Shown piece after piece: positions 50,578 to 59,181 of a stretch of DNA of 64,000 nt. Position 1 is the first letter of the stretch; each line of letters opens with the position of its first letter. Location of the stretch: the NCBI RefSeq assembly GCF_014648255.1, contig NZ_BMQT01000003.1, positions 186,001 through 250,000 of the forward strand, read 5' to 3'. Source of the DNA: Nocardioides albus (lineage in GTDB: Bacteria; Actinomycetota; Actinomycetes; Propionibacteriales; Nocardioidaceae). Position numbers and translations under genes: made by a program. Under the pieces are notes generated by a model. The model saw nothing but the letters and a program-made list of their open reading frames with translations, ran no database searches and was not told the origin of the DNA.

Positions 50578-51300
50578 TCACCGAGCCGGCCTGTCGTACG
50601 CAGCCGGGTCGAATCCCTTGATGATCAGCCAGAACGCGAGCGTGATCTCGAAGATGGCCCCCGGGATGAGGAGCACGAGGCTGATCGGGGCACCGAAGAG
50701 CTCGGCGCCGGAGCCCACCATGTGCAGTGCGTAGCCGAGCAGACCGAGCGTCGCCAGCCACCTGGGGACCAGACCGGTGCGGAAGAGGAGCGCACAGAGG
50801 AACAGGGCACCGAACGCGAGCGAGAGCTGCCCGATCTGGTACGCCGTCTCGTTCGCGTCGACCGCGAGCGAGCCGAGCGCCTGGGCGGTGTCGGCACCAA
50901 TCTCATCTGCGCGGTCGGCAAGCGGGATGACCATGAGCAGCGCGAGCACACCAACCGTCATCATCGCCATCTCGAAGACCATGGTGGCCAGGTAGGCCAC
51001 GGCCGTACGTTTGCCGTTCCGTTCCAGGATGGGGAAGAAGATGACGGCCTTGCCGATGTCGATCGCTGTGGTCGCGATCATCAGGAAGGCGCCGAGGGCG
51101 AGGGTGGTCTCCTTGGCACCGACCCCGGCGAGGAAGTCGTCGCCGCCGAGGACCGAGGTGACGAGGATCGAGCCGGTTCCGTAGACGACGAACCCGGCCA
51201 GGAACAGGGCCCCGATCAGGCGCGAAGCCCACATCCGGGTGCCCGTGTCGAGACGCCGGGCACGCATGCCGGCGGGTGGTGAGGTTGCCATGGCGTTCAT
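50578..51300 (-). CDS. DUF4386 family membrane protein
   Basis: 240 residues with about six membrane helices; SRLIGALFLAGFVVYGTGS and YQIGQLSLAFGALFLCALLFRTGLVPRWLATLGLLGY are the DUF4386 signature. Function unknown. Middle gene of a leftward set with an MDR dehydrogenase (46 bp upstream) and an SDR (6 bp downstream). Confidence 0.88.
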   Translation of the reverse strand: MNAMATSPPAGMRARRLDTGTRMWASRLIGALFLAGFVVYGTGSILVTSVLGGDDFLAGVGAKETTLALGAFLMIATTAIDIGKAVIFFPILERNGKRTAVAYLATMVFEMAMMTVGVLALLMVIPLADRADEIGADTAQALGSLAVDANETAYQIGQLSLAFGALFLCALLFRTGLVPRWLATLGLLGYALHMVGSGAELFGAPISLVLLIPGAIFEITLAFWLIIKGFDPAAYDRPAR

Positions 51301-51345
51301 GGGACGTGCCTCGAATCCGTGATTGTCGGGTCCGAGACGGGACGT

Positions 51346-52353
51346 TCAGATCGTGGTGATGGCGACCTTGCCGCGAACCTGACCGGAGTCGAGGAGACTC
51401 ATCGCCTCCGGGACGCGGTCGAGCGGGAAGGTGTGGCCGAGGCTCGGCACGACGGAGCCGGCCTCGAGGAAGCCGGCCAGTCGTTCCAGGTCGCTGGCGC
51501 GCTCCTTGGCGACGTACATGGCGAACCTCTGTCGGATGAAAGGCGTGAGCAGGAGCGCCCGCAGCGACCGGCCCATACCGCCGGTGAGGTTGCCGCCGTG
51601 CTCGCCACCGACCAGCACCACGGTGCCGGTCGGGGCCAGCGCGCGCCGCAGCCGGGACAGGCCGGGGTTGCCGGCGATGTCGAGGATCAGGTCGTAGCGG
51701 CTGTTGCCGTCGGCGAAGTCCGCGTGGGTGTAGTCGATGACGTGGTCGGCGCCGAGCGAGCGGACCAGATCCAGCTTCTCCGCCCTGGCGACGCCGGTGA
51801 CCTCGGCACCGAGGGCCTTGGCGATCTGGACGGCATAGCTGCCGACGCCGCCGGACGCCCCGATGACCAGCACCGACTGACCGGCTTCGAGGTGGCCCTG
51901 GTCGGTCAGCGCCTGCAGCGCGGTGCCGGCCGAGATCGGCACCACCGCGGCCTGCTCGAAGCTGAGTCGCGTGGGCTTGTGGGCGACCTTGGCCTCGAGG
52001 GCGGCCGCATGCTCGGCGAAGGTGCCGCGGCCGATGCCGTAGACCTCGTCGCCGATCGCGAACTTCGTGACCTCGGACCCGATTGCCTCGACGGTGCCGG
52101 CGAGATCGCGACCCGGCACCCGGTCCTTGGGCCCCTTGAATCCCATCCCGGCGATCCGCATCAGGTACGGCTTGCCCGTCATCAGGTGCCAGGTTCCGCG
52201 GTCGAGCCCGGCGGCGTGGACGCGTACGAGAACCTCGTTCTCCGCGATCTCGGGGACGTCGACATGGTCGAGGTGAAGGTCCCCCGCGTCGCCGTACCTG
52301 GTCTGGACGACCGCCCGCATCCTCGTGGGAGCGGCGGTGTGCTCAGTGACCAT
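51346..52353 (-). CDS. Zinc-independent medium-chain dehydrogenase (quinone oxidoreductase-like)
   Basis: 335 residues. GroES-like N-terminus (VLVRVHAAGLDRGTWHLMTG) and a Rossmann domain with VLVIGASGGVGSYAVQIAKALGAEVTGVA; the cysteine zinc ligands of alcohol dehydrogenases are missing, so this is the NAD(P)H:quinone oxidoreductase or enoyl reductase-like branch. Likely co-transcribed with DUF4386 and SDR. Its start is 140 bp from an iron box, but the box is positioned for the divergent gene. Confidence 0.87.
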   Translation of the reverse strand: MVTEHTAAPTRMRAVVQTRYGDAGDLHLDHVDVPEIAENEVLVRVHAAGLDRGTWHLMTGKPYLMRIAGMGFKGPKDRVPGRDLAGTVEAIGSEVTKFAIGDEVYGIGRGTFAEHAAALEAKVAHKPTRLSFEQAAVVPISAGTALQALTDQGHLEAGQSVLVIGASGGVGSYAVQIAKALGAEVTGVARAEKLDLVRSLGADHVIDYTHADFADGNSRYDLILDIAGNPGLSRLRRALAPTGTVVLVGGEHGGNLTGGMGRSLRALLLTPFIRQRFAMYVAKERASDLERLAGFLEAGSVVPSLGHTFPLDRVPEAMSLLDSGQVRGKVAITTI

Positions 52354-52492
52354 GGTCAGCTGCTTTCAGAGAGGTGTGCCTCACGCTATGGCCGCACCGG
52401 GCAGTGCCAGGTCGCGGCGATGGTTGCTCACCGGGATTGGGTACAGCTCACCGCCCGATGTGGGCGGGGTCTCTTGCTCGATCAACCCCACT

Positions 52493-52521
52493 CATGTTTA
52501 GGTAAGCCTTACCTAAACATG
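52493..52521. promoter_or_regulatory. DtxR/IdeR iron box in a 29-bp perfect palindrome
   Basis: The 19-bp core TTAGGTAAGCCTTACCTAA (52498-52516) is a perfect palindrome fitting the DtxR/IdeR consensus TTAGGTTAGGCTAACCTAA closely, and the symmetry extends by CATGT/ACATG on both sides. It abuts the GGAGG of the next gene, so iron-loaded repressor would block its expression. Confidence 0.88.
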
Positions 52522-52529
52522 GAGGTGTC

Positions 52530-53195
52530 ATGGACTCGACCGCCAGCACTGCCCGCAGCATCCTGTCCTGCCCTCGCGGGGGCAACGTGGTGATCGACGG
52601 CATCCCTTACACGATGGCCGAGCTCGAGATGCAGGGCTTCGCCGACGACGGCGGTCGGCCGACGTTCCTGTGCCCGCCCGAACAGCGCCTTGCGTACGCC
52701 GGCCGCCGCGGCAGTCATGTCGTGCTGGTCATGCAGGGCGCTCTCGGCGGCAGCGAGGCGGTCCGGCTCACCGGCACGCTCAGGTGGCTGCGCACCGATG
52801 CCTGCACCTGCTGCGAGACCGAGTGGGAGGAGGTCGTCATGGACGTCGCCAACGTCATGCTGGTCCGCCCCGACGGCGAGGCGGTCCCGATCCCGCTCGA
52901 CGCCTTCACCGACCGCGGGCTCGACCTCAACGACGGCGTGCTCCACCGCAACCAGGACCACCTCAACAACCACCACCCCGACGAGCTTCGCGACGCGGTC
53001 GCGACCCGCACCTACCTCCCGGTCGACAGCATCCTGGCCACCCAGATCACCAGCCTCAGTGCCGACGGCTTCGAGTTCCAGTGGGTCGACGAGCACGGAG
53101 CACACAGCGCGCACACCACGTTCGACCGCCCCGCCCGGACGCCGGAGGACCTGGTCGCCGGGGTGCGCAAAGCGCTGGCCGCCGAGATCTGCTGA
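52530..53195 (+). CDS. DUF2470 / HugZ-like haem-iron utilisation protein
   Basis: 221 residues. The N-terminal half (SHVVLVMQGALGGSEAVRLTGTLRWL) resembles the split-barrel FMN-binding fold; the C-terminal DUF2470 has NQDHLNNHHPDELRDAV and ITSLSADGFEFQWVDEHGAH. HugZ-family proteins bind or degrade haem. A CTCCE cysteine trio lies in the middle. Direct control by the adjoining iron box fits a role in releasing iron from haem under iron limitation. Degradation activity itself is inference. Confidence 0.8.
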   Translation: MDSTASTARSILSCPRGGNVVIDGIPYTMAELEMQGFADDGGRPTFLCPPEQRLAYAGRRGSHVVLVMQGALGGSEAVRLTGTLRWLRTDACTCCETEWEEVVMDVANVMLVRPDGEAVPIPLDAFTDRGLDLNDGVLHRNQDHLNNHHPDELRDAVATRTYLPVDSILATQITSLSADGFEFQWVDEHGAHSAHTTFDRPARTPEDLVAGVRKALAAEIC

Positions 53196-53280
53196 GCAAG
53201 ACACGCGCACACAAGCCATTTCCCGGGACACAAATCCCATGTACCTTGATGATGTATCAACATCGCGCAAGGAGGCTCGG

Positions 53281-54318
53281 ATGGTTGTGCAGACACTTCG
53301 CTCGATCGGTGGCTACGTGGGTGCCGTGGCCGGCACTCCGGCCCGCGTGATCGCTCCCCGACCGCCCGTGCGCCGGGAGTACGACGAGACGCTGCGTACG
53401 TTGTCGGAGGCCTCGGTCGAGAAGTACTTCAACGCATTCAAGGACGTCGACTGGGACGCCCCGGAGATGGCCGTCGCCGAGGACGACGAGCGCTGGATCC
53501 TGCCGCCGCTCGACCTGCTCGGCGCCCACCCCTGGTACCAGTCGCTGCCCAAGGCACGACAGATCGAGGTCGGCCGACACCGCCTCACCGCGATGGTCAA
53601 GACCGGCTCCCAGTTCGAGCAGCTGCTGCTCCTGGGCGGCACCCAGTTCCTGATGGGCGTCGAGAACGGCGACCCGGAGTTCCGCTACTTCATGCACGAG
53701 CTCACCGAAGAGACCCACCACATCCAGATGTTCCAGGAGTTCACCAACCGGGTGTGCCCCGACGTCGCCGGTGCGCCCGGGTGGCTGATGCGGACCATCC
53801 CGCTCGTCGGGCACCTCGGCGGGCTCTACCCGGCGCTCTTCTTCGCCATCATCCTCGCCGGCGAGGAGCCGATCGACCACGTGCAGAAAGAGGTCATGCG
53901 CTCCGGCGGCACCCACCCGCTCCTGGACCGGATCATGGCCATCCACATCGCCGAGGAGGCCCGTCACATCGGCTTCGCGCACGCCTGGCTCGAGGAGCAC
54001 GCGCCCGACCTCAACCGGGTATCGCGCCTCGCCCTCGGGGTCCTCACGCCTCTCGCCATGCGGCTCGGCGCCGACGCCATCATCATCCCGTCGCGCGCCG
54101 ACCGTGAGCTCATGGGCATGCCGGACTCGGTGGTCCGCGAGGTCTGGGGCGAGGGCGCCGAGGCCGCCGCCTTCCGCCGTCATCTCTTCGCCGACGTGCG
54201 GATGCTCTTCGACAACCTCGGCCTGCGTACGCCGCTGACCGGCTGGGCCTGGCGGGCACTCGGCGTCGATGGCCGGCCGGCGCGTTTCCGCGCCGCGCCG
54301 CCCACCGCCGCCGCGTAG
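53281..54318 (+). CDS. AurF-like diiron oxygenase
   Basis: 345 residues from ATG 53281 with AAGGAGG at 6 bp. Ferritin-like diiron ligands appear in HELTEETHHIQMFQEF, AIILAGEEPIDHVQKE and HIAEEARHIGFAHAWLEEH. The family includes p-aminobenzoate N-oxygenase AurF, but most actinobacterial members have no known substrate. TTGATGATGTATCAA (53246-53260) upstream is a weak inverted repeat. An iron-dependent enzyme behind an iron-regulated gene may be no accident, although they have separate leaders. Confidence 0.82.
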   Translation: MVVQTLRSIGGYVGAVAGTPARVIAPRPPVRREYDETLRTLSEASVEKYFNAFKDVDWDAPEMAVAEDDERWILPPLDLLGAHPWYQSLPKARQIEVGRHRLTAMVKTGSQFEQLLLLGGTQFLMGVENGDPEFRYFMHELTEETHHIQMFQEFTNRVCPDVAGAPGWLMRTIPLVGHLGGLYPALFFAIILAGEEPIDHVQKEVMRSGGTHPLLDRIMAIHIAEEARHIGFAHAWLEEHAPDLNRVSRLALGVLTPLAMRLGADAIIIPSRADRELMGMPDSVVREVWGEGAEAAAFRRHLFADVRMLFDNLGLRTPLTGWAWRALGVDGRPARFRAAPPTAAA

Positions 54319-54330
54319 GTCCGACCGGCC

Positions 54331-55491
54331 TCAGACCGGGACGGGCAGGGAACGACTGATGATCTCCTTCATGATCTCGGTCGTGCCGGCGTAGATCTGC
54401 TGGACGCGCAGGTCGGTGAAGGCGCGGGCGATGGGGTACTCCTCCATGTAGCCGTAGCCGCCGTGCATCTGCACGCACTTGTCGACGACCTTCATGGCGC
54501 GCTCGGAGCACCAGTACTTCGCCATCGCGACCGTCGGGATGTCGAGCTCACCCTTGACGTGCAGCTCGATGCACTCGTCGATGAACGAACGGGCCACGCG
54601 GGCCTCGGTGGCGACCTCGGCCATCGTGAACTTGGTGTTCTGGAAGCCGAAGACCGGGCGCCCGAAGGCCGTTCGGGAGTGGACGTAGGCGATCGTCTCC
54701 GCGTAGGCGAACTCCATCGCCGCCACGCAGCCAAGGGCGACGATGAGGCGCTCCTGCGGCAGCTGCAGCATCAGCTGGACGAACCCCTCCCCCTCCTGAG
54801 CGCCGAGCAGGTTGGTCGCGGGGATGCGTACGTCGTCGAAGAAGAGCTCACAGGTGTCCTGGCCCTTCATCCCGATCTTGTTCAGCACCCGGCCACGCCG
54901 GAAGCCCGGGGTGTCGGTGGGGACGATGACCAGGGAGATCCCGGCGCCCTTCTCCTCCGGGTTGGTCTTCACCGCGACCAGCACCATGTCGGCCTGGTTG
55001 CCGTTGGTGATGAACGTCTTGGCGCCGTTGACCACGTAGTCGTCGCCGTCGCGGATCGCCTTCGACTTGATCGCCTGCAGGTCCGATCCGGTGCCGGGCT
55101 CGGTCATCGCGACGGCGGCGACCACCTCCCCGCTGGCCATCTTGGGCAGCCACTCCTGCTTCTGCTCCTCGGTGCCGTACGCCACCAGGTAGTGCGCCAC
55201 GATCCCGCTGTGCAGCGGGGCGCCCCACGAGGAGTCGCCGATGCGGGCCTGCTCCTCGATCAGCACGGCCTCGTGGGCGAAGGTGCCGCCACCACCGCCG
55301 TACTCCTCGGGCACGGAGAGGCAGAGCAGGCCGACCTCGCCGGCCTTGCGCCACAGGTCGCGGTCGACCTGCTTGTTGGCGATGAACGACTCGATGTTGG
55401 GCTTGATCTCCTTCTCGCAGAAGGTGCGGGCGAGGTCGCGCAGGTCCTCGAGGTCCTGGTCCATCCAGGGAGAGCGGCGGGTCACGGGCAT
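54331..55491 (-). CDS. Acyl-CoA dehydrogenase
   Basis: 386 residues from ATG 55491; GTG 55485 has better Shine-Dalgarno spacing and is an alternative. AVAMTEPGTGSDLQAIKSKA (signature 1) and VQMHGGYGYMEEYPIARAFTDLRVQQIYAGTTEIMKEII (signature 2) with the usual catalytic Glu region. FAD-dependent alpha,beta-dehydrogenation of an acyl-CoA, passing electrons to ETF. Divergent from a TetR gene with two operator sites between them. Confidence 0.93.
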   Translation of the reverse strand: MPVTRRSPWMDQDLEDLRDLARTFCEKEIKPNIESFIANKQVDRDLWRKAGEVGLLCLSVPEEYGGGGGTFAHEAVLIEEQARIGDSSWGAPLHSGIVAHYLVAYGTEEQKQEWLPKMASGEVVAAVAMTEPGTGSDLQAIKSKAIRDGDDYVVNGAKTFITNGNQADMVLVAVKTNPEEKGAGISLVIVPTDTPGFRRGRVLNKIGMKGQDTCELFFDDVRIPATNLLGAQEGEGFVQLMLQLPQERLIVALGCVAAMEFAYAETIAYVHSRTAFGRPVFGFQNTKFTMAEVATEARVARSFIDECIELHVKGELDIPTVAMAKYWCSERAMKVVDKCVQMHGGYGYMEEYPIARAFTDLRVQQIYAGTTEIMKEIISRSLPVPV

Positions 55492-55536
55492 TCCTTCCGG
55501 TCGCGCACCCCGCGATATGCGGGACACGATGTACTG

Positions 55537-55581
55537 GATACAGGTTGTATCACCGTACCGGAACTGGATACAAGGTGTATC
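55537..55581. promoter_or_regulatory. Two TetR operators in the acyl-CoA dehydrogenase / TetR divergent region
   Basis: GATACAGGTTGTATC (55537-55551) and GATACAAGGTGTATC (55567-55581) are both GATACA-N3-TGTATC palindromes, with centres exactly 30 bp (about three helical turns) apart. They cover both promoters. Confidence 0.8.
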
Positions 55582-55598
55582 AGCGCTACGGTGAACGC

Positions 55599-56276
55599 GT
55601 GGTGGACGTTGCGAAGTGGGTCGACTCGACAGTGCGGCGCCGCTCGGCGAAAGAAGCGCTCGAGGACGACTCACGGCGCTCGCGAGTGGTGCTCGCGGCG
55701 GTCGAGGCGATCGAGGCGATCGGCCCCACCGTCGGGATGTCACGGATCGCCGAACGGGCCGGTCTCCCGCGGCCCAACGTCTACCGGCACTTCGCCAGCA
55801 AGGATCAGCTCGACGCCGAGGTGACCCGGTTCGCCGCGAACGAGCTGCTGCGCCGCGTACGCCCCAACCTGGCTCGCACCGGAACTCCCCGCGAGGTGAT
55901 CGGCGGCGTCATCGGGGCGTGCGTCGACTGGGCGGCCGAGCACCCCAACCTCTACCGCTTCGTCGCGGCCCAGCAGCAGACCAAGGCGCTGCACCGCGCC
56001 CGGATGGGGCGCACCCGGTTCCTCAACGAGCTCGTCGAGGCGATGCGCGGCTACCTGAGCGAGTCCGAGCTCAGCGGCGAGCCGCCCGACGGCGTCCTCG
56101 CCGGGCTGATGGGGATGGTCGACGCCAGCATCATCTGGTGGCTCGACCACGAGGACGAGACCCGCGACGAGGTGGTCGAACGGCTCACCCGGCAGGTCGC
56201 CGGGATCCTCTTCGACCTGCTCGCCCAGCTCGGGCTCGAGATACCCGAGGACATGGTGTTCACCCCGCGGGCATGA
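55599..56276 (+). CDS. TetR family regulator of the acyl-CoA dehydrogenase gene
   Basis: 225 residues from GTG 55599 (GTG 55602 also possible). ILEA-type helix 1 (SRVVLAAVEAIEAIGPTVGMSRIAERAGLPRPNVYRHFASKDQL) is the TetR HTH. C-terminal domain as in fatty-acid-responsive actinobacterial TetRs. It probably represses itself and the divergent acyl-CoA dehydrogenase through the two GATACA-N3-TGTATC sites, with an acyl-CoA as inducer; the inducer is inference. Confidence 0.88.
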   Translation: MVDVAKWVDSTVRRRSAKEALEDDSRRSRVVLAAVEAIEAIGPTVGMSRIAERAGLPRPNVYRHFASKDQLDAEVTRFAANELLRRVRPNLARTGTPREVIGGVIGACVDWAAEHPNLYRFVAAQQQTKALHRARMGRTRFLNELVEAMRGYLSESELSGEPPDGVLAGLMGMVDASIIWWLDHEDETRDEVVERLTRQVAGILFDLLAQLGLEIPEDMVFTPRA

Positions 56277-56319
56277 TGGTGGCGACCGCCTTCACATGAA
56301 GAAGCAACGAGGAGCAGCG

Positions 56320-57777
56320 ATGCCGAACACCGACAACAGGTCCGCGAACATCGGCGTGGTGGGCCTGGCCGTGATGGGGTCCAACCTGGCCCGCAACCTC
56401 GCCTCTCGCGAGGGCAACACGGTGGCGGTCTACAACCGCACCTACGCCCGGACCGAGGAGCTCATCACCGAGCACCCGGAGGCCGGCTTCCTCGCCTCCG
56501 AGACGATCGACGACTTCGTCGCGACACTGTCCAAGCCGCGTACGGCGATCATCATGGTCCAGGCGGGCAAGGGCACCGACGCGGTGATCGAGCAGCTGGC
56601 CGAGCGGTTCGAGCCGGGCGACATCATCGTCGACGGCGGCAACGCCAACTTCAACGACACCATCCGCCGCGAGCGCGAGCTGCGGGAACGCGACCTGAAC
56701 TTCGTTGGCACCGGCATCTCCGGCGGAGAGGAGGGTGCGCTCAACGGCCCCTCGATCATGCCCGGCGGCTCGGCCGAGGCCTGGGAGACGCTGGGCCCGA
56801 TCCTGAAGTCGATCGCCGCGGTGGCCGAGGGCGAGCCGTGCGTGACCCACATCGGCACCGACGGCGCCGGCCACTTCGTGAAGATGGTCCACAACGGCAT
56901 CGAGTACGCCGACATGCAGCTGATCGCGGAGGCCTACGACCTCCTCCGGCGGGTCGGCGGGCTCTCGGTGGAGCAGCTCGTGGACATCTTCAGGGACTGG
57001 AACACCGGCGACCTGGAGTCCTACCTGATCGAGATCTCCGCAGAGGTGCTCGCCCAGAAGGACGCCGAGACCGGGGCCCCGTTGGTCGACGTCATCCTCG
57101 ACCAGGCCGGCTCGAAGGGCACCGGCGTCTGGACGGTGCAGAACGCGCTCGGCCTCGGCATCCCGGTCTCCGGCATCGGTGAGGCCGTCTTCGCCCGGGC
57201 GGTCTCCTCCAAGCCGGCCCAGCGCGGCGCGATGCGGGCCTCCGTCACCTCGCGTCCGAAGACGCCGGAGGTCCCCGACACGTTCGTCGATGACGTACGC
57301 GCTGCTCTCTACGCCTCGAAGGTGGTCGCCTACGCACAGGGGTTCGACCTGATCGTGGCCGGGGCGAAGGAGTACGGCTGGGACATCGACCTCGGCGCGC
57401 TCGCCAAGATCTGGCGGGCCGGCTGCATCATCCGGGCCCGCTTCCTCAACCGGATCGTGGATGCGTACGCCACCAAGCCCGACCTGGAGACCCTGCTGGT
57501 CGACCCCTACTTCGCCGACGCGGTCGCGTCCGGCGAGGAGGCGTGGCGACGCGTCGTCGGGATCGCAGCGGCCTCCGGCGTACCGGCTCCCGGGTTCTCC
57601 TCGGCACTCGCCTACTTCGACTCGCTCGCAGCCGACCGGCTCCCGGCCGCGCTCATCCAGGGCCAGCGGGACTTCTTCGGCGCCCACACCTACCAGCGCA
57701 TCGACAAGGACGGGACCTTCCACACGCTGTGGTCCGACGACCGCACCGAGATCGCGACGACGCCCTCGACCCACTGA
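56320..57777 (+). CDS. gnd: 6-Phosphogluconate dehydrogenase (decarboxylating)
   Basis: 485 residues from ATG 56320 with GAGGAG at 6 bp. IGVVGLAVMGSNLARNLAS (NADP-binding), IIVDGGNANFNDTIRRE, FVGTGISGGEEGALNGPSIMPGG and HFVKMVHNGIEYADMQLIAE (substrate-binding, catalytic Lys) identify the full-length dimeric enzyme. It makes ribulose-5-phosphate and NADPH in the pentose phosphate pathway. It follows the TetR gene by 43 bp. Confidence 0.96.
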   Translation: MPNTDNRSANIGVVGLAVMGSNLARNLASREGNTVAVYNRTYARTEELITEHPEAGFLASETIDDFVATLSKPRTAIIMVQAGKGTDAVIEQLAERFEPGDIIVDGGNANFNDTIRRERELRERDLNFVGTGISGGEEGALNGPSIMPGGSAEAWETLGPILKSIAAVAEGEPCVTHIGTDGAGHFVKMVHNGIEYADMQLIAEAYDLLRRVGGLSVEQLVDIFRDWNTGDLESYLIEISAEVLAQKDAETGAPLVDVILDQAGSKGTGVWTVQNALGLGIPVSGIGEAVFARAVSSKPAQRGAMRASVTSRPKTPEVPDTFVDDVRAALYASKVVAYAQGFDLIVAGAKEYGWDIDLGALAKIWRAGCIIRARFLNRIVDAYATKPDLETLLVDPYFADAVASGEEAWRRVVGIAAASGVPAPGFSSALAYFDSLAADRLPAALIQGQRDFFGAHTYQRIDKDGTFHTLWSDDRTEIATTPSTH

Positions 57778-57844
57778 CTCCGGAGCCCAGGAGATACCGA
57801 ACTTGGGGCTGTCGGCGCAGCGAACGGCGGTCCTAGCCTGAAGC

Positions 57845-58600
57845 ATGGGGTTCGACGTCGTCGCGGAGAGGTACGCCCGGTTCATGGGCCGCTACGCCGA
57901 GCCCCTCACCCCACACTTCGCCGACTTCGCCCGGGTCAGCATGGGCCAGCGCGTGCTCGACGTCGGCTGCGGGCCGGGCACCCTCACCCGCCACCTCGTG
58001 ACCCTCACCGAGGCGCACCTGGTGGCCGCGATCGACCCGTCACCGCCGTTCATCGAGGCGGTCGCCCGACAGCTGGCCAGGGTGGATGTGCACACCGGCG
58101 TGGCCGAGGCGCTCCCATTCGACGACGGCTGGTTCGACGTCTCCCTGGCTCAGCTGGTCGTGCACTTCATGTCCGACCCGGCGGCGGGCATCGCGGAGAT
58201 GATCCGGGTCACCCGGCCCGGCGGCACCGTCGCGGCGTGCGTCTGGGACGCCGACACCGGTGCCGTCTCGCCGTTCTGGTCGTGCGTGCATGAGATCGAC
58301 CCGGAGGCCGAGGACGAAGCGCTCCTCGCCGGCGCCCGCATCGGTGATCTCGAGAACCTGTTCAAGAAGGCCGGTCTCCGCAAGGTCGAGCCCAGCGGTC
58401 TCGCCGTCCGGGTCACCCATCCCACGTTCGAGGACTGGTGGGACCCCTACACCTTCGGCGTCGGGCCGGCAGGCGACTACGTGCAGTCCCTCGACGATTC
58501 CGGCCGGGCGGCGCTCGAGGAGGTCGCCCGGCGTCGGCTCGGCAAGGGTCCGTTCACCGTCACCGCCACAGCCTGGGCGGCCCGCGGCACCGTCGCGTAG
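57845..58600 (+). CDS. Class I SAM-dependent methyltransferase
   Basis: 251 residues. RVLDVGCGPGTLTRHLV (motif I), EALPFDDGWFDVSLAQLVVHFM and RVTRPGGTVAACVWD are the UbiE/COQ5-like methyltransferase11 pattern. The substrate is unknown. It stands alone with a 67-bp upstream gap and 100 bp before the MarR gene. Confidence 0.88.
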   Translation: MGFDVVAERYARFMGRYAEPLTPHFADFARVSMGQRVLDVGCGPGTLTRHLVTLTEAHLVAAIDPSPPFIEAVARQLARVDVHTGVAEALPFDDGWFDVSLAQLVVHFMSDPAAGIAEMIRVTRPGGTVAACVWDADTGAVSPFWSCVHEIDPEAEDEALLAGARIGDLENLFKKAGLRKVEPSGLAVRVTHPTFEDWWDPYTFGVGPAGDYVQSLDDSGRAALEEVARRRLGKGPFTVTATAWAARGTVA

Positions 58601-58639
58601 AAGCGGCCGTCCAGCGTCGGCCACGACCAGCCTGGCAAT

Positions 58640-58683
58640 TTGCATCGGCCCCCTATCGTCTTTATGGTTGTAAAAGTCAACCA
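58640..58683 (+). promoter_or_regulatory. Promoter and inverted-repeat operator of the MarR-MFS operon
   Basis: TTGCAT (58640-58645) and TATGGT (58663-58668) are 17 bp apart. TGGTTG-N7-CAACCA (58665-58683) overlaps the -10 and start, the usual place for MarR autoregulation. Confidence 0.6.
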
Positions 58684-58700
58684 ATCACGAGGGGGCGACG

Positions 58701-59153
58701 ATGGAGCAGGCAACCTACCGCGACCTGATGCATCGACTCAGCGAGGTCGGGGCCGTCAAGAAAGGCCTCGCTCGCAACCTCCCGCCCGCGCTGCCGGCCG
58801 GCTCTGCGGGCGTGCTGGGGCTCCTGAGCCAGCACGGCGAGATGACCATCAGCGAGCTCACCGATCTGCTCGCCGTCGACATCTCGGTGACGAGCCGCCA
58901 CGTCTCGTACCTCGCCGACCAGGGCTGGCTCGAGCGCTCCCCCAACCCGGCAGACGGGCGATCGCGCCTGCTGTGCCTCACCGCCTCCGGGCGGGACCTG
59001 CTCGCCGGGTTCTCCGACCACATCACCGAGCTGCTCTCCGAGCGGCTCAGCGACTGGAGCGACGACGAGGTGCATGAGCTGATCCGGCTCATGGCCAAGC
59101 TCCACGACAGCCTCGTCTGCCCAGCGCACACGCTCACCCACGTACGCAGCTAA
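58701..59153 (+). CDS. MarR family transcriptional regulator
   Basis: 150 residues. Winged helix: MTISELTDLLAVDISVTSRHVSYLADQGWLERSPNPADGRSRLLCLT. Two cysteines (C89-type in LLCLT and C140 in LVCPAH) could sense oxidants, though this is speculative. It is 28 bp upstream of a DHA2-type exporter and likely represses the operon through the inverted repeat in its promoter. Confidence 0.9.
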   Translation: MEQATYRDLMHRLSEVGAVKKGLARNLPPALPAGSAGVLGLLSQHGEMTISELTDLLAVDISVTSRHVSYLADQGWLERSPNPADGRSRLLCLTASGRDLLAGFSDHITELLSERLSDWSDDEVHELIRLMAKLHDSLVCPAHTLTHVRS

Positions 59154-59181
59154 GGCTCTGCTCATCTCAGAAGGGAAGTCC

